Assembly: GCA_016719605.1 (NCBI GenBank)
Contig: JADJYW010000006.1
Location: 237,501 to 301,500, forward strand
Origin: Lewinellaceae bacterium
GTDB lineage: Bacteria > Bacteroidota > Bacteroidia > Chitinophagales > Saprospiraceae
Length of the DNA: 64,000 nt
Direction: 5' to 3'
Shown: positions 11,529 to 20,100 of the stretch, piece by piece
Numbering within the stretch: the first letter of the stretch is position 1
How the letters are laid out: each line of letters begins with the position of its first letter
The notes under the pieces: generated by a model
Seen by the model: only the letters and a program-made list of their open reading frames with translations
What the model was told of the DNA's origin: nothing
The model's database searches: none
Program-made: the position numbers and the translations under genes

Positions 11529-11924
11529 TTACGCCTCGGGAGGCTCGGCAGGTATCGCCACGAAAGGATTGGGCGGGGAAAGCAGGGACGCCGGCAAAAT
11601 TTGCTTGCGCAGCGGGGATGGGTTTGGGGTGTCGGATATTGCCCAGTCAGCTGGGTACTGCACAACCGCCAAAGCAGCGGAAGCAGCTTCGATGGTTTTG
11701 AACGGCAGCTGCATATCGCGGGAGTAATCTGCGTCTCGCTTGTTGCCGTTAAAGTAATGGATGAGGAAAAAATCCAGTACTGAAATATCAGGGGATTCCT
11801 GCCGGTGTTCCTGGTAATGTTCGAACAGGACGGGCACCTTGATCAATTCCGCCAAAGGAGTTGCTGTGGCTACGTAAAGAGCCAGGAGAAACAAGCCTGT
11901 GATATAGCGGTTATTGAAAAACAT
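11529..11924 (-). CDS. Small conserved protein heading the metal-efflux operon
   Basis: A 131-residue protein with a signal peptide or anchor (ITGLFLLALYVATATPLAEL), then LFEHYQEHRQESPDISVLDFFLIHYF and a Pro-rich C terminus. Similar small exported proteins with an EHY/H-rich central block are often found just before CusA-type genes in Bacteroidota. Histidines in that block could bind metal, which is my inference. It is transcribed with the pump gene (169-nt gap). No enzyme domain is recognised. Confidence 0.7.
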   Translation of the reverse strand: MFFNNRYITGLFLLALYVATATPLAELIKVPVLFEHYQEHRQESPDISVLDFFLIHYFNGNKRDADYSRDMQLPFKTIEAASAALAVVQYPADWAISDTPNPSPLRKQILPASLLSPPNPFVAIPAEPPEA

Positions 11925-12041
11925 CAGCGCAAAGGTAGACTATTGGCGGCGGTTTTTCCGTGTGCCTGAAAGAGGCTTTTCTTGCCCTTTTCATTGGATA
12001 ATTTTGATGCCGCTTTGCAAACGCAACACCACAAAATGTAT

Positions 12042-15000
12042 CTATTCTTTGATCCAGCGTTGATGCCGGCGATTTTCGTTTGAATGGCAAGTCAGGATAT
12101 ACATACCGGGCGACAGGTTGCCTACAGGCAAAGCCCAGGTATTTTGTCCGGGTTCGGCAGTGGTTTTTTGGTGGAAAACGACCTGGCCGTGCAGATCGAA
12201 AAGCGCGAGGGAAACCTCTTGGCGTTCGGTCGCCTCTACGGACAAAAAAAGTTGATTGGTCGCCGGGTTGGGCCATGCCCGAATCGGTCCGGAGCGGGGA
12301 GTGGCATTGCTGGTTCCGGATACCTCCTCCGGCACAAAGGCCACCTGCACATTTTGGCTTTCGCCGGTATTCATTTCAAACACAGGCGTATTGCTTTCGG
12401 CATTCAATCCGAAACCGGGGGCGGAGGGGATACTGACGAGGTGGTTGGAAAACCACAGGAAATAGGCGCCGGACTGCACCAATGGGAACAAGAAGCCGCC
12501 ATTGTTATCGGTGGCAGTAGCCGAAACAAGTGCCGAATCGTTTGTGTAGAGCAGTACGCTTACTTTTTCCAATCCGGATTCATCGAAATCCCAATGGTCG
12601 TTACGGTTTTCATCAAACCAGACCGACCCATAAAGTGCGGCCTTGTCAACGATCCAGGCGGCATTCAATGTTTTGCTTTCCAGGGCATCCAGGCTGAAAT
12701 CCGCAGTGAATCCATCTGAATCCACGTTTTCGGAGGGCGCCAATGTGCCAGAGGTCGTGTTTGGTTGAAAATGCAGGTAATAGACGCCGGGCGGCTGGTG
12801 GTCAAAAAAATAACGCCCGTTTCCACCTGTTTTTTCAATGGCAACCAAGGAGTCGTCAAGTGCGCGAAACAAGCGTACCGAAACGTCCGGGAGTACCGTT
12901 TCCCCGTTTTCCCAGGTTCCGTTCAGGTTTCCGTCAATGCCGGTTGTGCCTTTTACCGTGGCGGTATGCACGGTGTCCGGAGGATAGAGCTGGCGTTTGG
13001 GGACAATCTGTTTGATTTGTTTTGGACTGCTCCAGCGCAGCTCGGCCAAAGCACCGCCTCCAATTTCCAGGTATTCCATCCGAATGGGGTACCGGTTGTC
13101 TTTTTGCAAATAAATAGTGCCGGTATGTTCAGTAGCGACTTGCGGCACCCATTGGTCAACGAGCAGGGAATCGCCAACCCAAAGCCGGGCGCCATCGTCG
13201 CTTCGTACATGGAACGAATAGGTTTCGCTAAAGACCGGCTCAATAAATCCTGTCCAACGTACCGAAAAATAATCGGCAGGCAACAAGTCCGGATCAGGGG
13301 AATTCGCCGCCCAGTCGAACTGAATCGTGGTATCTGTCCGAACGAGCGCGGGCATTCCTTCGAGGGTACCCTCGGGGTCGAAAAAGTACGCCCCTTGCAG
13401 GCCGGTGCCGTTTCCCAGTACAAACCGGTCGTACAGCAGGCTATGTGTCTCCGGAATTTCAGATGCTAAAAACGTGCGCAGCGGGTTGGTGGTGGCGTCT
13501 CCCCATTCCCGAAAATAAAACAAGGTGTCCTGTTTTTGAAAAAACAAAGTAGCCTGAACGCTATGCTGCAACTGAATGACGCTCGGCAGGGTAGCGGGCA
13601 ACAGATGTATTTGGCCATCGCTATTGACCGGGATTCCGGAGGGGCCATCAAGGGTGAACGTTGTACGTTCCGGCTGAATGTCGAGCCAGGAGGTGCGGCT
13701 CAGGCCGGAGGAGTCTGTTGCCGAAAGGTATATCCTGAAAAACACGTCGGTTGCTGTTTCGCCCACAGTGGGCACGACAAAGTTTCCTTCCGAAATACCG
13801 GTTGTGGGCGACAGGGCCGGGTGTGTGTGGCCGGCGTGGTGGAAATCAATACGCCAGGTCAGGCGGTTTGCGGGGAGAATTCCATCTTCGAAATCAATTG
13901 CCCGGCCCATAAAATACAGGGTATCGCTACCGCGATAAGTTGTGTTTGTTGCCGGGAGTAGTATTTCCGGTTGGGGGCGTTGGTTAGCGGTTACGCGTAG
14001 TTCTGCCGGTGCGCTGGTATCGGTTCCGAATGCGTTGGATGCAACACAAACAAACAATGCGCCACTGTCTGCCAGGGTCAAGTTTTCCAGAACCAACAGC
14101 GCGGCGGAGTCTGCATCGGGCATCGGCATCTGGTTTCTAAACCATTGATAGGTTATTGGTTGTGCCCCGAAGGCGCCGGCTGTGAACTCGGCTGTTTCGC
14201 CAACAGAAGCGTGCACATCACGCGGATGACCCGTGATTTGCGGAGCGCCGTCTCCGATCCAGAAAATTTTCCAGAGGGTTCCTTCGGCGCTGGCGGTATT
14301 GTCGTTCGGAGTGCCGCCACCCAGCCCGGCCCGGGCAAAATAGTATAATTCGCCGGCAGGGCCGACCAACAGACTGACCGGCCGGTCAATACCCGTCGCA
14401 AAGGTGCCGCTCACCTCTCCGGTAAGCGGGTCAAGCAGTCGAACCCAGCCGGCACAGTAATCTGCAAAAAAGAATTTGTTCCGGTATTCCTGCGGAATGC
14501 CGGGATGGCTGCCCAGACCGAACGCTGCACCAACCACGGCGCAGCCCTGCCCGTGCGGGTATGCATACAATGGTTCCTGATAATCGCTGGGCAATGACTG
14601 GCCATTTTGCGGACCTTCGACCAGACTCCAACCATAATTTTTTCCGGGAAGCAGTTCGTTGATTTCCTCCCAGGCGCCGTTTCCGACATCACAAAAAAAT
14701 ATTCGCCCGCCGGCCAGATCACTACTCATTGAAAACGGGTTGCGCACGCCGTAGGCATAAATCGCGCGATTATTTCCCGAAACCTGACTAAAAAAAGGAT
14801 TCGTGAGCGGTATCGAGCCGTTGGGATGTATCCGGAGGATTTTTCCCAGCAGGGAGTTCAGGTTTTGCGCATTGGCCGGCGACGCGCCATCACCCACGGC
14901 GATGTACAGATTTTCATCCGGCCCAAAGACTAATGCCCCGCCGTTGTGGATATTGCCGGCCATTGGATCGAGATCGAGCAACACCTGCTCGCTGCCGGGT

Positions 15001-15380
15001 ACGGCAAAGTCGCCATTGGCCCAAACCCGGCTTACCCGGTTATGCCCGGCGCCGGCCACGGTATAGTACAGGTAAATCCAGGGTTCCTGTTCAAAATTCG
15101 GGTGTACGGCAATCCCTGCCAGGCCGCGTTCATTGAAATCGTCCACGGCCAATGTCAAAAATGGTTCGGTATGCACAACACCGTCGGCATGCACCAAAAA
15201 CACCCGGCCATCTTTTTGTGCCAGAAAAATACTGCCATCCGGGGCCAGGGCCATAGCGGTGGGGTTCAGGCCTTCCGCGATGGCGACCTCGGCGAAACCG
15301 GGCGGTAAATTGGCGGCATGGAGGTTTGCCGTCAGGCAAATTATAGCAGTTACTGTCCGGACGTAAAAGGATACAGTCAT
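12042..15380 (-). CDS. T9SS-secreted PQQ-dependent sugar dehydrogenase-like protein with PA14 domain
   Basis: A secreted protein of about 1112 residues. After a signal peptide (VRTVTAIICLTANLHA) it has a glucose/sorbosone dehydrogenase-type six-blade propeller (~residues 20-370, with GLAGIAVHPNF and GNIHNGGALVFGPD). Next come an Ig-like domain (~380-460), a beta-sandwich region, a PA14 lectin-like domain (~660-790, FDWAANSPDPDLLPADYFSVRWTG-type), two SdrD-like B domains (~810-1000) and a type A T9SS sorting domain (RAWPNPATNQLFL ... MYILTCHSNENRRHQRWIKE). The start at 15380 is preferred to 15416 because a TAnnTTTG box lies between them. A role in oxidising or binding extracellular sugars is inferred, and the catalytic residues were not verified. 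Confidence 0.87.
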   Translation of the reverse strand: MTVSFYVRTVTAIICLTANLHAANLPPGFAEVAIAEGLNPTAMALAPDGSIFLAQKDGRVFLVHADGVVHTEPFLTLAVDDFNERGLAGIAVHPNFEQEPWIYLYYTVAGAGHNRVSRVWANGDFAVPGSEQVLLDLDPMAGNIHNGGALVFGPDENLYIAVGDGASPANAQNLNSLLGKILRIHPNGSIPLTNPFFSQVSGNNRAIYAYGVRNPFSMSSDLAGGRIFFCDVGNGAWEEINELLPGKNYGWSLVEGPQNGQSLPSDYQEPLYAYPHGQGCAVVGAAFGLGSHPGIPQEYRNKFFFADYCAGWVRLLDPLTGEVSGTFATGIDRPVSLLVGPAGELYYFARAGLGGGTPNDNTASAEGTLWKIFWIGDGAPQITGHPRDVHASVGETAEFTAGAFGAQPITYQWFRNQMPMPDADSAALLVLENLTLADSGALFVCVASNAFGTDTSAPAELRVTANQRPQPEILLPATNTTYRGSDTLYFMGRAIDFEDGILPANRLTWRIDFHHAGHTHPALSPTTGISEGNFVVPTVGETATDVFFRIYLSATDSSGLSRTSWLDIQPERTTFTLDGPSGIPVNSDGQIHLLPATLPSVIQLQHSVQATLFFQKQDTLFYFREWGDATTNPLRTFLASEIPETHSLLYDRFVLGNGTGLQGAYFFDPEGTLEGMPALVRTDTTIQFDWAANSPDPDLLPADYFSVRWTGFIEPVFSETYSFHVRSDDGARLWVGDSLLVDQWVPQVATEHTGTIYLQKDNRYPIRMEYLEIGGGALAELRWSSPKQIKQIVPKRQLYPPDTVHTATVKGTTGIDGNLNGTWENGETVLPDVSVRLFRALDDSLVAIEKTGGNGRYFFDHQPPGVYYLHFQPNTTSGTLAPSENVDSDGFTADFSLDALESKTLNAAWIVDKAALYGSVWFDENRNDHWDFDESGLEKVSVLLYTNDSALVSATATDNNGGFLFPLVQSGAYFLWFSNHLVSIPSAPGFGLNAESNTPVFEMNTGESQNVQVAFVPEEVSGTSNATPRSGPIRAWPNPATNQLFLSVEATERQEVSLALFDLHGQVVFHQKTTAEPGQNTWALPVGNLSPGMYILTCHSNENRRHQRWIKE

Positions 15381-15413
15381 CTTCAATCCCAAAATGCAGT
15401 TGTTTGTCTGAAT

Positions 15414-15421
15414 CAAAGGTA
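15414..15421 (-). promoter_or_regulatory. TAnnTTTG -7 promoter motif
   Basis: taccttTg on the minus strand matches the Bacteroidota -7 consensus TAnnTTTG, 33 nt upstream of the chosen start at 15380. No clear -33 TTTG is present at the right distance. Confidence 0.45.
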
Positions 15422-15430
15422 TGGTTCAAA

Positions 15431-17308
15431 TCAGAAGTGGAAACCGTACCCAAAGAATACGGCTTTCATGCCGAATACGCTCAAGCCGGAAAGAAAAACG
15501 CCGAGCATTATCAGTGCAAACGGCACATACACAGCCACTTTTACCAGGCGGTGGTTCCATGGTAAATGGTGCATCAGCGGCAACAACAGGAATGCCAGGC
15601 AGAGGCCAAAAAAGGAAATCTGGAACATCATAATCGCCAGGCACATGAAAAGTAGTCCGGCGGCTATTTCAAAACCCTGCACGAGTTTTGTGTCGGGGTG
15701 GCTTTTGGCTAAAAACTGATGCCAGGTGTGCCTGATTTTGGCAAAACTAAACCTGCTTCCGGTGGATTTTTCGGACTGATATTCCTGCTGGTTGGTATCG
15801 CCGGTAACCAGGAAAAAGGCTTTGCCCGAGATCATGTAGGCAATTACGCCAATGGACGACAACGGCGACAGTGCGGCATACAAGGCCGTACTGTGGCTCA
15901 GGAATCGGAAGAGTTTCAAGGGTTTATTTGCCAGGGCAAGTACGAAACTGAGTACAGGAGCAAAAAATGTCAGCAAGGTGATGGCGAAGAAATCCCAGTC
16001 GTAGATGACTTCAAACCCCGGGTTGAGCACCAGAATTGGAAGCAGGAAGTCGTGGCCGCCGAGTTCAAAGGTCAAGTCTTGTGTATAGCTGAAAAACAAG
16101 GGAAGCGCCAGGTTTGCATTCAGCATGAAGATGAAGTAAAGCAAGGTTAGCGGCAAGTTGAGCGTCGGGAAGAGCACATCCAGTTTTTCCGTCCAGGAGA
16201 TGTTTTTGGCCTGAAGCAGCCAGCCCATTTTTCGGCGCAGGAACTCGCTGGTGCCGCGCGTCCATTTCATGTGGCGGATACGAAACGCCCGCACGGTGTC
16301 CGGGAAATCTTCGTAGCAGATAACCTCTTCCACAAACCGGCCGCGGTAGCCCTTTTCGCGGATATGGATAGCGAAGCCGAGGTCTTCGCTGACTAAATCC
16401 GGGAATCCGCCGACCTCTTCCCAGCATTTGCGGCGCAAAAGGGCGCCGTGCCCCAAAAACATGACGAAGCCATACTCGTTTCGCAGCGGTTGGTACCATT
16501 TCCAATGGATATCAATACCGACGCCAAGCGATTTGCCCAACGCGCTGGGGTTGTGTGGGTTGGCCCGGTGATTGGCTTGTGCAAAGCCGCAGGTTGGGTC
16601 ATTTTCCAGAACAGGCACCAGTTTGGACAGGAAGTCGGGGGGCAGTATTTCGTCAGCATCGGCTATCGCGAAATAGGGTTCTTTTACGGCAGCCGTCTCC
16701 AGACCGTAGTTCATGTTGCCGGCTTTAAATGCCTTGCGGTCGGGGCGGCGTACCACCACCACGCGGTCCGGGTATTCTGCGGCGAACTGGTCTACGCGAT
16801 CCTTGAAATACTGATTGCTGCTATCATCCAGCATGTACACTTTGAAGTTCGGGTAGTCTTGCTGCACACATGAAATCACGCTTTCTGCAACAAAGTCGTT
16901 GCAGGTGGTGTATAAAATGGCTACCGGCGGGAACGTGGTGGCGGCGGGTAGTGTCGCAGGTGCCGCTGTGCGCATATACTTGCGGTACAGGCGATAGTAC
17001 ACCGCAAATCCAACAATAGCCACATTGTAAACGCCATATAGCCAGGCAAAATCAATGAATCCGATAAACAACCACAGCGCAATACTACTCGGCACATTGT
17101 ACCCCATATCGAGCAGCAGCAACAAACGCGGCTGAAACCAGATTATGGCTGTTATCCAGATTGAAAATACGGCAATATACAAAGAGGGCTTAGGCGAAGC
17201 GGCCATCAAGCGTTCGTTGCACTGGTGCGTGACGCTGGAGGATTTAGCCCCCTGCTGCAGCGGCAATACGGCTGCATCATTGAACATGTTGTTATGTTCT
17301 GGTTTCAT
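15431..17308 (-). CDS. Cellulose-synthase-like family 2 glycosyltransferase
   Basis: A processive membrane glycosyltransferase of 625 residues. Membrane segments at ~43-65 and ~75-105 come first. The GT-A domain then shows Asp161/Asp162 (LDDSS), the metal-binding DAD (217-219), the SED motif with the probable catalytic Asp309, and RHMKWTRG (345-352) in the place of the QxxRW box of BcsA. Five or more membrane segments follow (~385 to the end). This layout fits a synthase that polymerises a beta-linked glycan and feeds it through its own membrane channel. The K in KW (normally R) is unusual. It lies 96 nt downstream of a TPR/beta-barrel gene, as in synthase-dependent exopolysaccharide systems. 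The product is unknown; no PilZ domain or BcsB-like partner is seen. Confidence 0.88.
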   Translation of the reverse strand: MKPEHNNMFNDAAVLPLQQGAKSSSVTHQCNERLMAASPKPSLYIAVFSIWITAIIWFQPRLLLLLDMGYNVPSSIALWLFIGFIDFAWLYGVYNVAIVGFAVYYRLYRKYMRTAAPATLPAATTFPPVAILYTTCNDFVAESVISCVQQDYPNFKVYMLDDSSNQYFKDRVDQFAAEYPDRVVVVRRPDRKAFKAGNMNYGLETAAVKEPYFAIADADEILPPDFLSKLVPVLENDPTCGFAQANHRANPHNPSALGKSLGVGIDIHWKWYQPLRNEYGFVMFLGHGALLRRKCWEEVGGFPDLVSEDLGFAIHIREKGYRGRFVEEVICYEDFPDTVRAFRIRHMKWTRGTSEFLRRKMGWLLQAKNISWTEKLDVLFPTLNLPLTLLYFIFMLNANLALPLFFSYTQDLTFELGGHDFLLPILVLNPGFEVIYDWDFFAITLLTFFAPVLSFVLALANKPLKLFRFLSHSTALYAALSPLSSIGVIAYMISGKAFFLVTGDTNQQEYQSEKSTGSRFSFAKIRHTWHQFLAKSHPDTKLVQGFEIAAGLLFMCLAIMMFQISFFGLCLAFLLLPLMHHLPWNHRLVKVAVYVPFALIMLGVFLSGLSVFGMKAVFFGYGFHF

Positions 17309-17404
17309 AATAATCCGATGATTTTGAACATTAGAAATGGCGGCATGCGCAGTCTGGCGCTTTGCGGACCTTGTGTTTTGAGACAGGAAATGACTCCGGG
17401 TTGG

Positions 17405-18745
17405 TTATTTCTCCAGGCGGAGTTTTATACCTGCAGCAAGGACGGTGAGGTCATAGTAGGGGGCATCTTCCCACCGCCAGGAGACTTGCCCCCAAATACT
17501 TTGGCTCAGGGGAAGTATTGCGGTGACATAGCTGCCGAGAATTCGATCGCTGGGGGCGTCCGCGTCCACACCTGCTTTACCATAAAACAGTCCCAGGTTC
17601 AGTTCGTATCCTTTGGTCGTACGAAACTGATTGTTGAGCATGAACCGGTTTTCCGCTTGAGGGGCATCCTCTACCCTGGATCTAAAATAAAATGGCTCAA
17701 CGGCGTACCATCGGTTGAGCGGAATCCGAATACCGGAGTATCCCAGCCACTCGCTTGCCATTTTGTCGCTCCAGCCATAAAAACCACCCACCTTGAGAAG
17801 CATGCCGTTTGTGAAAAACAAAACTTGCTCTCCGCTAAAAATCTGTTGGGTTACTTGTTCCGGTAAAATCCGGACGCCAAATTCAAGTCGGGTGGTATGG
17901 TGTTTGTTCCAGCCCCAAACACCTCCCAGCGACAGGGCTTGTGCCTCTTGATTGGCCCGAACGAATGCTGCCAGATCGGATGTCAGGGAGTTGTCGTATT
18001 TCAGATACATACGCAATTTTCGACCGAATTGGCTGCCAAGCTGGATACTACACAAGCTGAATCGGCTTTCGCCGGCAGTAATGGAGTAGCCGGCCCACAC
18101 ATCCAATTCTAAAGGAGCTGCGATACCGTATGTGCTCTGGAGTAATTCGGCAGCAGTGCGGTTGGTCGAGTCTATTTGAAGCGCACTTTGAAGCGCGATA
18201 CGGGCATTTTTTACTTCATGGCGCACTAAATAGGTATGCGCCAGTGCAATCCGGTATTCTGTTTCCCGAGGGTATTTTGTAGCCAAATTCCAAAAATAAG
18301 GCTCCGCTTCTGCGCCATTTCCCTGCCAAAGGTGTACATATCCCATCCCTTTGATCGCTTCGGGATTATCGGGGGCCAGATTTTTTAAATGCTCAAAGAC
18401 CCTTTTAGCCATTTCGAAATTGCCCGACCATGCGTAATTGTACCCTTGGCCGATGAGCGCTTCTGCAGCATTCGAATGAATAGACAAGGCTGTTTCGAAG
18501 CTAATCCTGGCCTTGTTGTATTGCTTCCACCAGGAATAATTGTACCCCGCCCCCACCAGCGCATCCACATTGTCGGGATTTTGATTTAGAATTCGGTTGT
18601 ACAAAGCCTCGGATTCCAGATGGCGACCAGATACAGCTAATCGGCGCGCTTCTTCGATGACTTGCCGAGCGTCGTCGGTCTCTTGACCGAGCGCGCCAGT
18701 AGTCAGATGAAAACAAAATATCAGAAACAGTAGTGTTTTTTTCAT
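17405..18745 (-). CDS. TPR-repeat outer-membrane beta-barrel protein (YaiO-like)
   Basis: A 446-residue exported protein. A signal peptide (TLLFLIFCFHLTTGALG) is followed by about five TPR repeats (~residues 28-190: GRHLESEALYNRILNQNP, then DALVGAGYNYSW and related units). A C-terminal region of alternating aromatic beta strands ends at KLRLEK, matching the YaiO-type outer-membrane barrel. TPR-plus-barrel proteins such as PgaA and BcsC export exopolysaccharides. Since the next gene is a cellulose-synthase-like enzyme, an export role is inferred. The start at 18745 is fixed by the signal peptide; codons further upstream overlap an inverted repeat. Confidence 0.82.
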   Translation of the reverse strand: MKKTLLFLIFCFHLTTGALGQETDDARQVIEEARRLAVSGRHLESEALYNRILNQNPDNVDALVGAGYNYSWWKQYNKARISFETALSIHSNAAEALIGQGYNYAWSGNFEMAKRVFEHLKNLAPDNPEAIKGMGYVHLWQGNGAEAEPYFWNLATKYPRETEYRIALAHTYLVRHEVKNARIALQSALQIDSTNRTAAELLQSTYGIAAPLELDVWAGYSITAGESRFSLCSIQLGSQFGRKLRMYLKYDNSLTSDLAAFVRANQEAQALSLGGVWGWNKHHTTRLEFGVRILPEQVTQQIFSGEQVLFFTNGMLLKVGGFYGWSDKMASEWLGYSGIRIPLNRWYAVEPFYFRSRVEDAPQAENRFMLNNQFRTTKGYELNLGLFYGKAGVDADAPSDRILGSYVTAILPLSQSIWGQVSWRWEDAPYYDLTVLAAGIKLRLEK

Positions 18746-18746
18746 G

Positions 18747-18773
18747 CCAGTAAATGATGTTTGATTTAACTGG
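18747..18773. promoter_or_regulatory. Possible operator: inverted repeat before the TPR-barrel gene
   Basis: ccagtaaat and atttaactgg form near-perfect arms around an 8-nt centre, immediately upstream of the start codon at 18745. A regulator bound here would block the exopolysaccharide pair. No regulator gene is adjacent. Confidence 0.35.
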
Positions 18774-19084
18774 CTCAAAAATGCCTTTACCTCTTTTAAA
18801 CTATTTTCAGAAAGCAGCTGAACGGGTATAAACATTAACCCAAAGTGGAAAATGTGGCGCTGTGAAATCCGCCACTTTGCCTGGGTAATTTAGTGATAGA
18901 AACTCATGCTTGTGGCCTTCCGGCTCGGGCTTAAATACCATTTCCTCTTTTTTGTTGGTTTATTTCTACGCCTGAAAGCCAGTGGGTTACAGTTGACGAG
19001 TAATGAACAGCATACACTTAAGTATTTGAAAATGTTTTAGTTAATAGTATCCGATAAAAAAAATAAAAAAATTAAAACAAATAA
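18774..19084. other. Gene-free AT-rich intergenic stretch
   Basis: Divergent intergenic region between the TPR-barrel gene (minus) and the AntA-like gene (plus). It is very AT-rich from about 19020 onward. I see no tRNA, riboswitch-like structure or credible short gene. The plus-strand promoter begins at 19085. Confidence 0.6.
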
Positions 19085-19116
19085 TTTGTGTTTAAAAAAC
19101 AAACAGTTTAGGTTTG
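19085..19116 (+). promoter_or_regulatory. Bacteroidota promoter, -33 TTTG and -7 TAnnTTTG
   Basis: TTTG at 19085-19088, a 20-nt spacer and TAGGTTTG at 19109-19116 match both consensus boxes. This is the clearest promoter in the window. It lies 38 nt upstream of the AntA-like start. Confidence 0.65.
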
Positions 19117-19154
19117 TCCCGTTTTAAAAACAAATATTACTTAAACAGACGGTT

Positions 19155-19532
19155 ATGGAACTGGAAGTTCTGCTCAGTAAACAAGGCACCAAGGTGGTGA
19201 TCGCTTCCAACCTGTATCAGGTTTTGCAATTGCCCGGAAAACATTACGGTACGCAACTGCGGAAGTGGATGAAAGACCTGTATGAATTCCGAGATGGTAT
19301 CCGCCGCGCCCAGCCCCTGCGCGATTATGCCAGGCGCCCGCGCCCCGGCGAGCCGATGGAGGATTTTTACCTCACGCTCGAACTCGCCAAGTTGATCGCT
19401 CTGCGTACCAACAGCAAATACAAATTGAAATACGCCCGCCTGCTGGACGTGATCGAGCAAAACGGTCAGATGAGCCTTTTTCAACAAGCACCGACTGTTT
19501 CAGAGGCAGGCCGTTCCCGCCAGACGGTATAG
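19155..19532 (+). CDS. AntA/AntB-like antirepressor-domain protein
   Basis: A 125-residue protein. The pattern IASNLYQVLQLPGKHYGTQLRKWM, then a charged middle, then DFYLTLELAKLIALRT and KLKYARLLDVIE follows the AntA/AntB domain order seen in phage antirepressors, in which a short DNA-binding-like segment is followed by a helix containing LxLxxAK. The assignment is by eye. No phage gene is nearby, so it may be a domesticated regulator. It has a strong upstream promoter motif and stands alone, followed by palindromic repeats. Confidence 0.55.
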   Translation: MELEVLLSKQGTKVVIASNLYQVLQLPGKHYGTQLRKWMKDLYEFRDGIRRAQPLRDYARRPRPGEPMEDFYLTLELAKLIALRTNSKYKLKYARLLDVIEQNGQMSLFQQAPTVSEAGRSRQTV

Positions 19533-19545
19533 ATATGTACCGACA

Positions 19546-19642
19546 GACTTTAGTCCGCCGGAGCCGCATGTCATAGTACCGCCGGACTTTAGTCCGTCGC
19601 ACGTTTAGAATTTTTCGGCGGACTAAAGTCCACCGCTACTAT
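19546..19642. repeat. Cluster of three GGACTTTAGTCC palindromes
   Basis: Copies at 19546-19560, 19583-19596 and 19616-19635 (the last inverted) share the self-complementary core ggactttagtcc and a flanking cgccg. Spacing is 20-37 nt, all between two plus-strand genes. They look like short REP/BIME-type intergenic elements. No transposase is adjacent. Confidence 0.75.
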
Positions 19643-19662
19643 CAAAACGATCTGTCAAAATA

Positions 19663-20067
19663 ATGAAGCAACTCAACGTTTACCTCGCTTTTCCCGGCAC
19701 TTGCGAAGAGGCCCTGAACTTTTACAAAACCTGTTTCGGCGGTGAAATAACCTCCATGCAGCGCTTTGGCGACAGCCCGGTGGACTCGCCGGAAGCGCAC
19801 AAGCAAAAAATCATGCACGCCGAATTCAAGGCCGATGGCATGTATTTTATGGCCTCCGACGGTATGCCGGGCCAGCCCGTTCCTTCCGGGGAAATGGTGT
19901 CGCTGAGCATCAACCTGACAGACGGAGCCGAACAGGAGCGTATTTTCAATTGCCTGGCGGCGGGCGGAAAAGTTACCATGCCCCTGGGTGAAACCTTCTG
20001 GGGTGCGGTATTCGGCATAGTGACGGACAAGTTTGGTATTCCGTGGATGCTGAATCGGGAGGTGTAG
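19663..20067 (+). CDS. VOC-family (PhnB/glyoxalase-like) protein
   Basis: A 134-residue protein with the two beta-alpha-beta-beta-beta modules of the vicinal oxygen chelate fold: VYLAFPGTCEEALNFYKTCFGGE at the start, HAEFKADGMYFMASD in the middle and WGAVFGIVTDKFGIPWMLN at the end. The FYKTCFGGE and FG..TDKFG..W motifs are typical of the PhnB/3-dmu-9 3-mt subgroup. These proteins are usually small cytosolic dimers of unknown substrate, and no specific reaction can be assigned. A palindrome cluster lies just upstream. Confidence 0.88.
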   Translation: MKQLNVYLAFPGTCEEALNFYKTCFGGEITSMQRFGDSPVDSPEAHKQKIMHAEFKADGMYFMASDGMPGQPVPSGEMVSLSINLTDGAEQERIFNCLAAGGKVTMPLGETFWGAVFGIVTDKFGIPWMLNREV

Positions 20068-20100
20068 CGAGCGTGTTCAGAGAACTGGCGCCCCGGGGTT

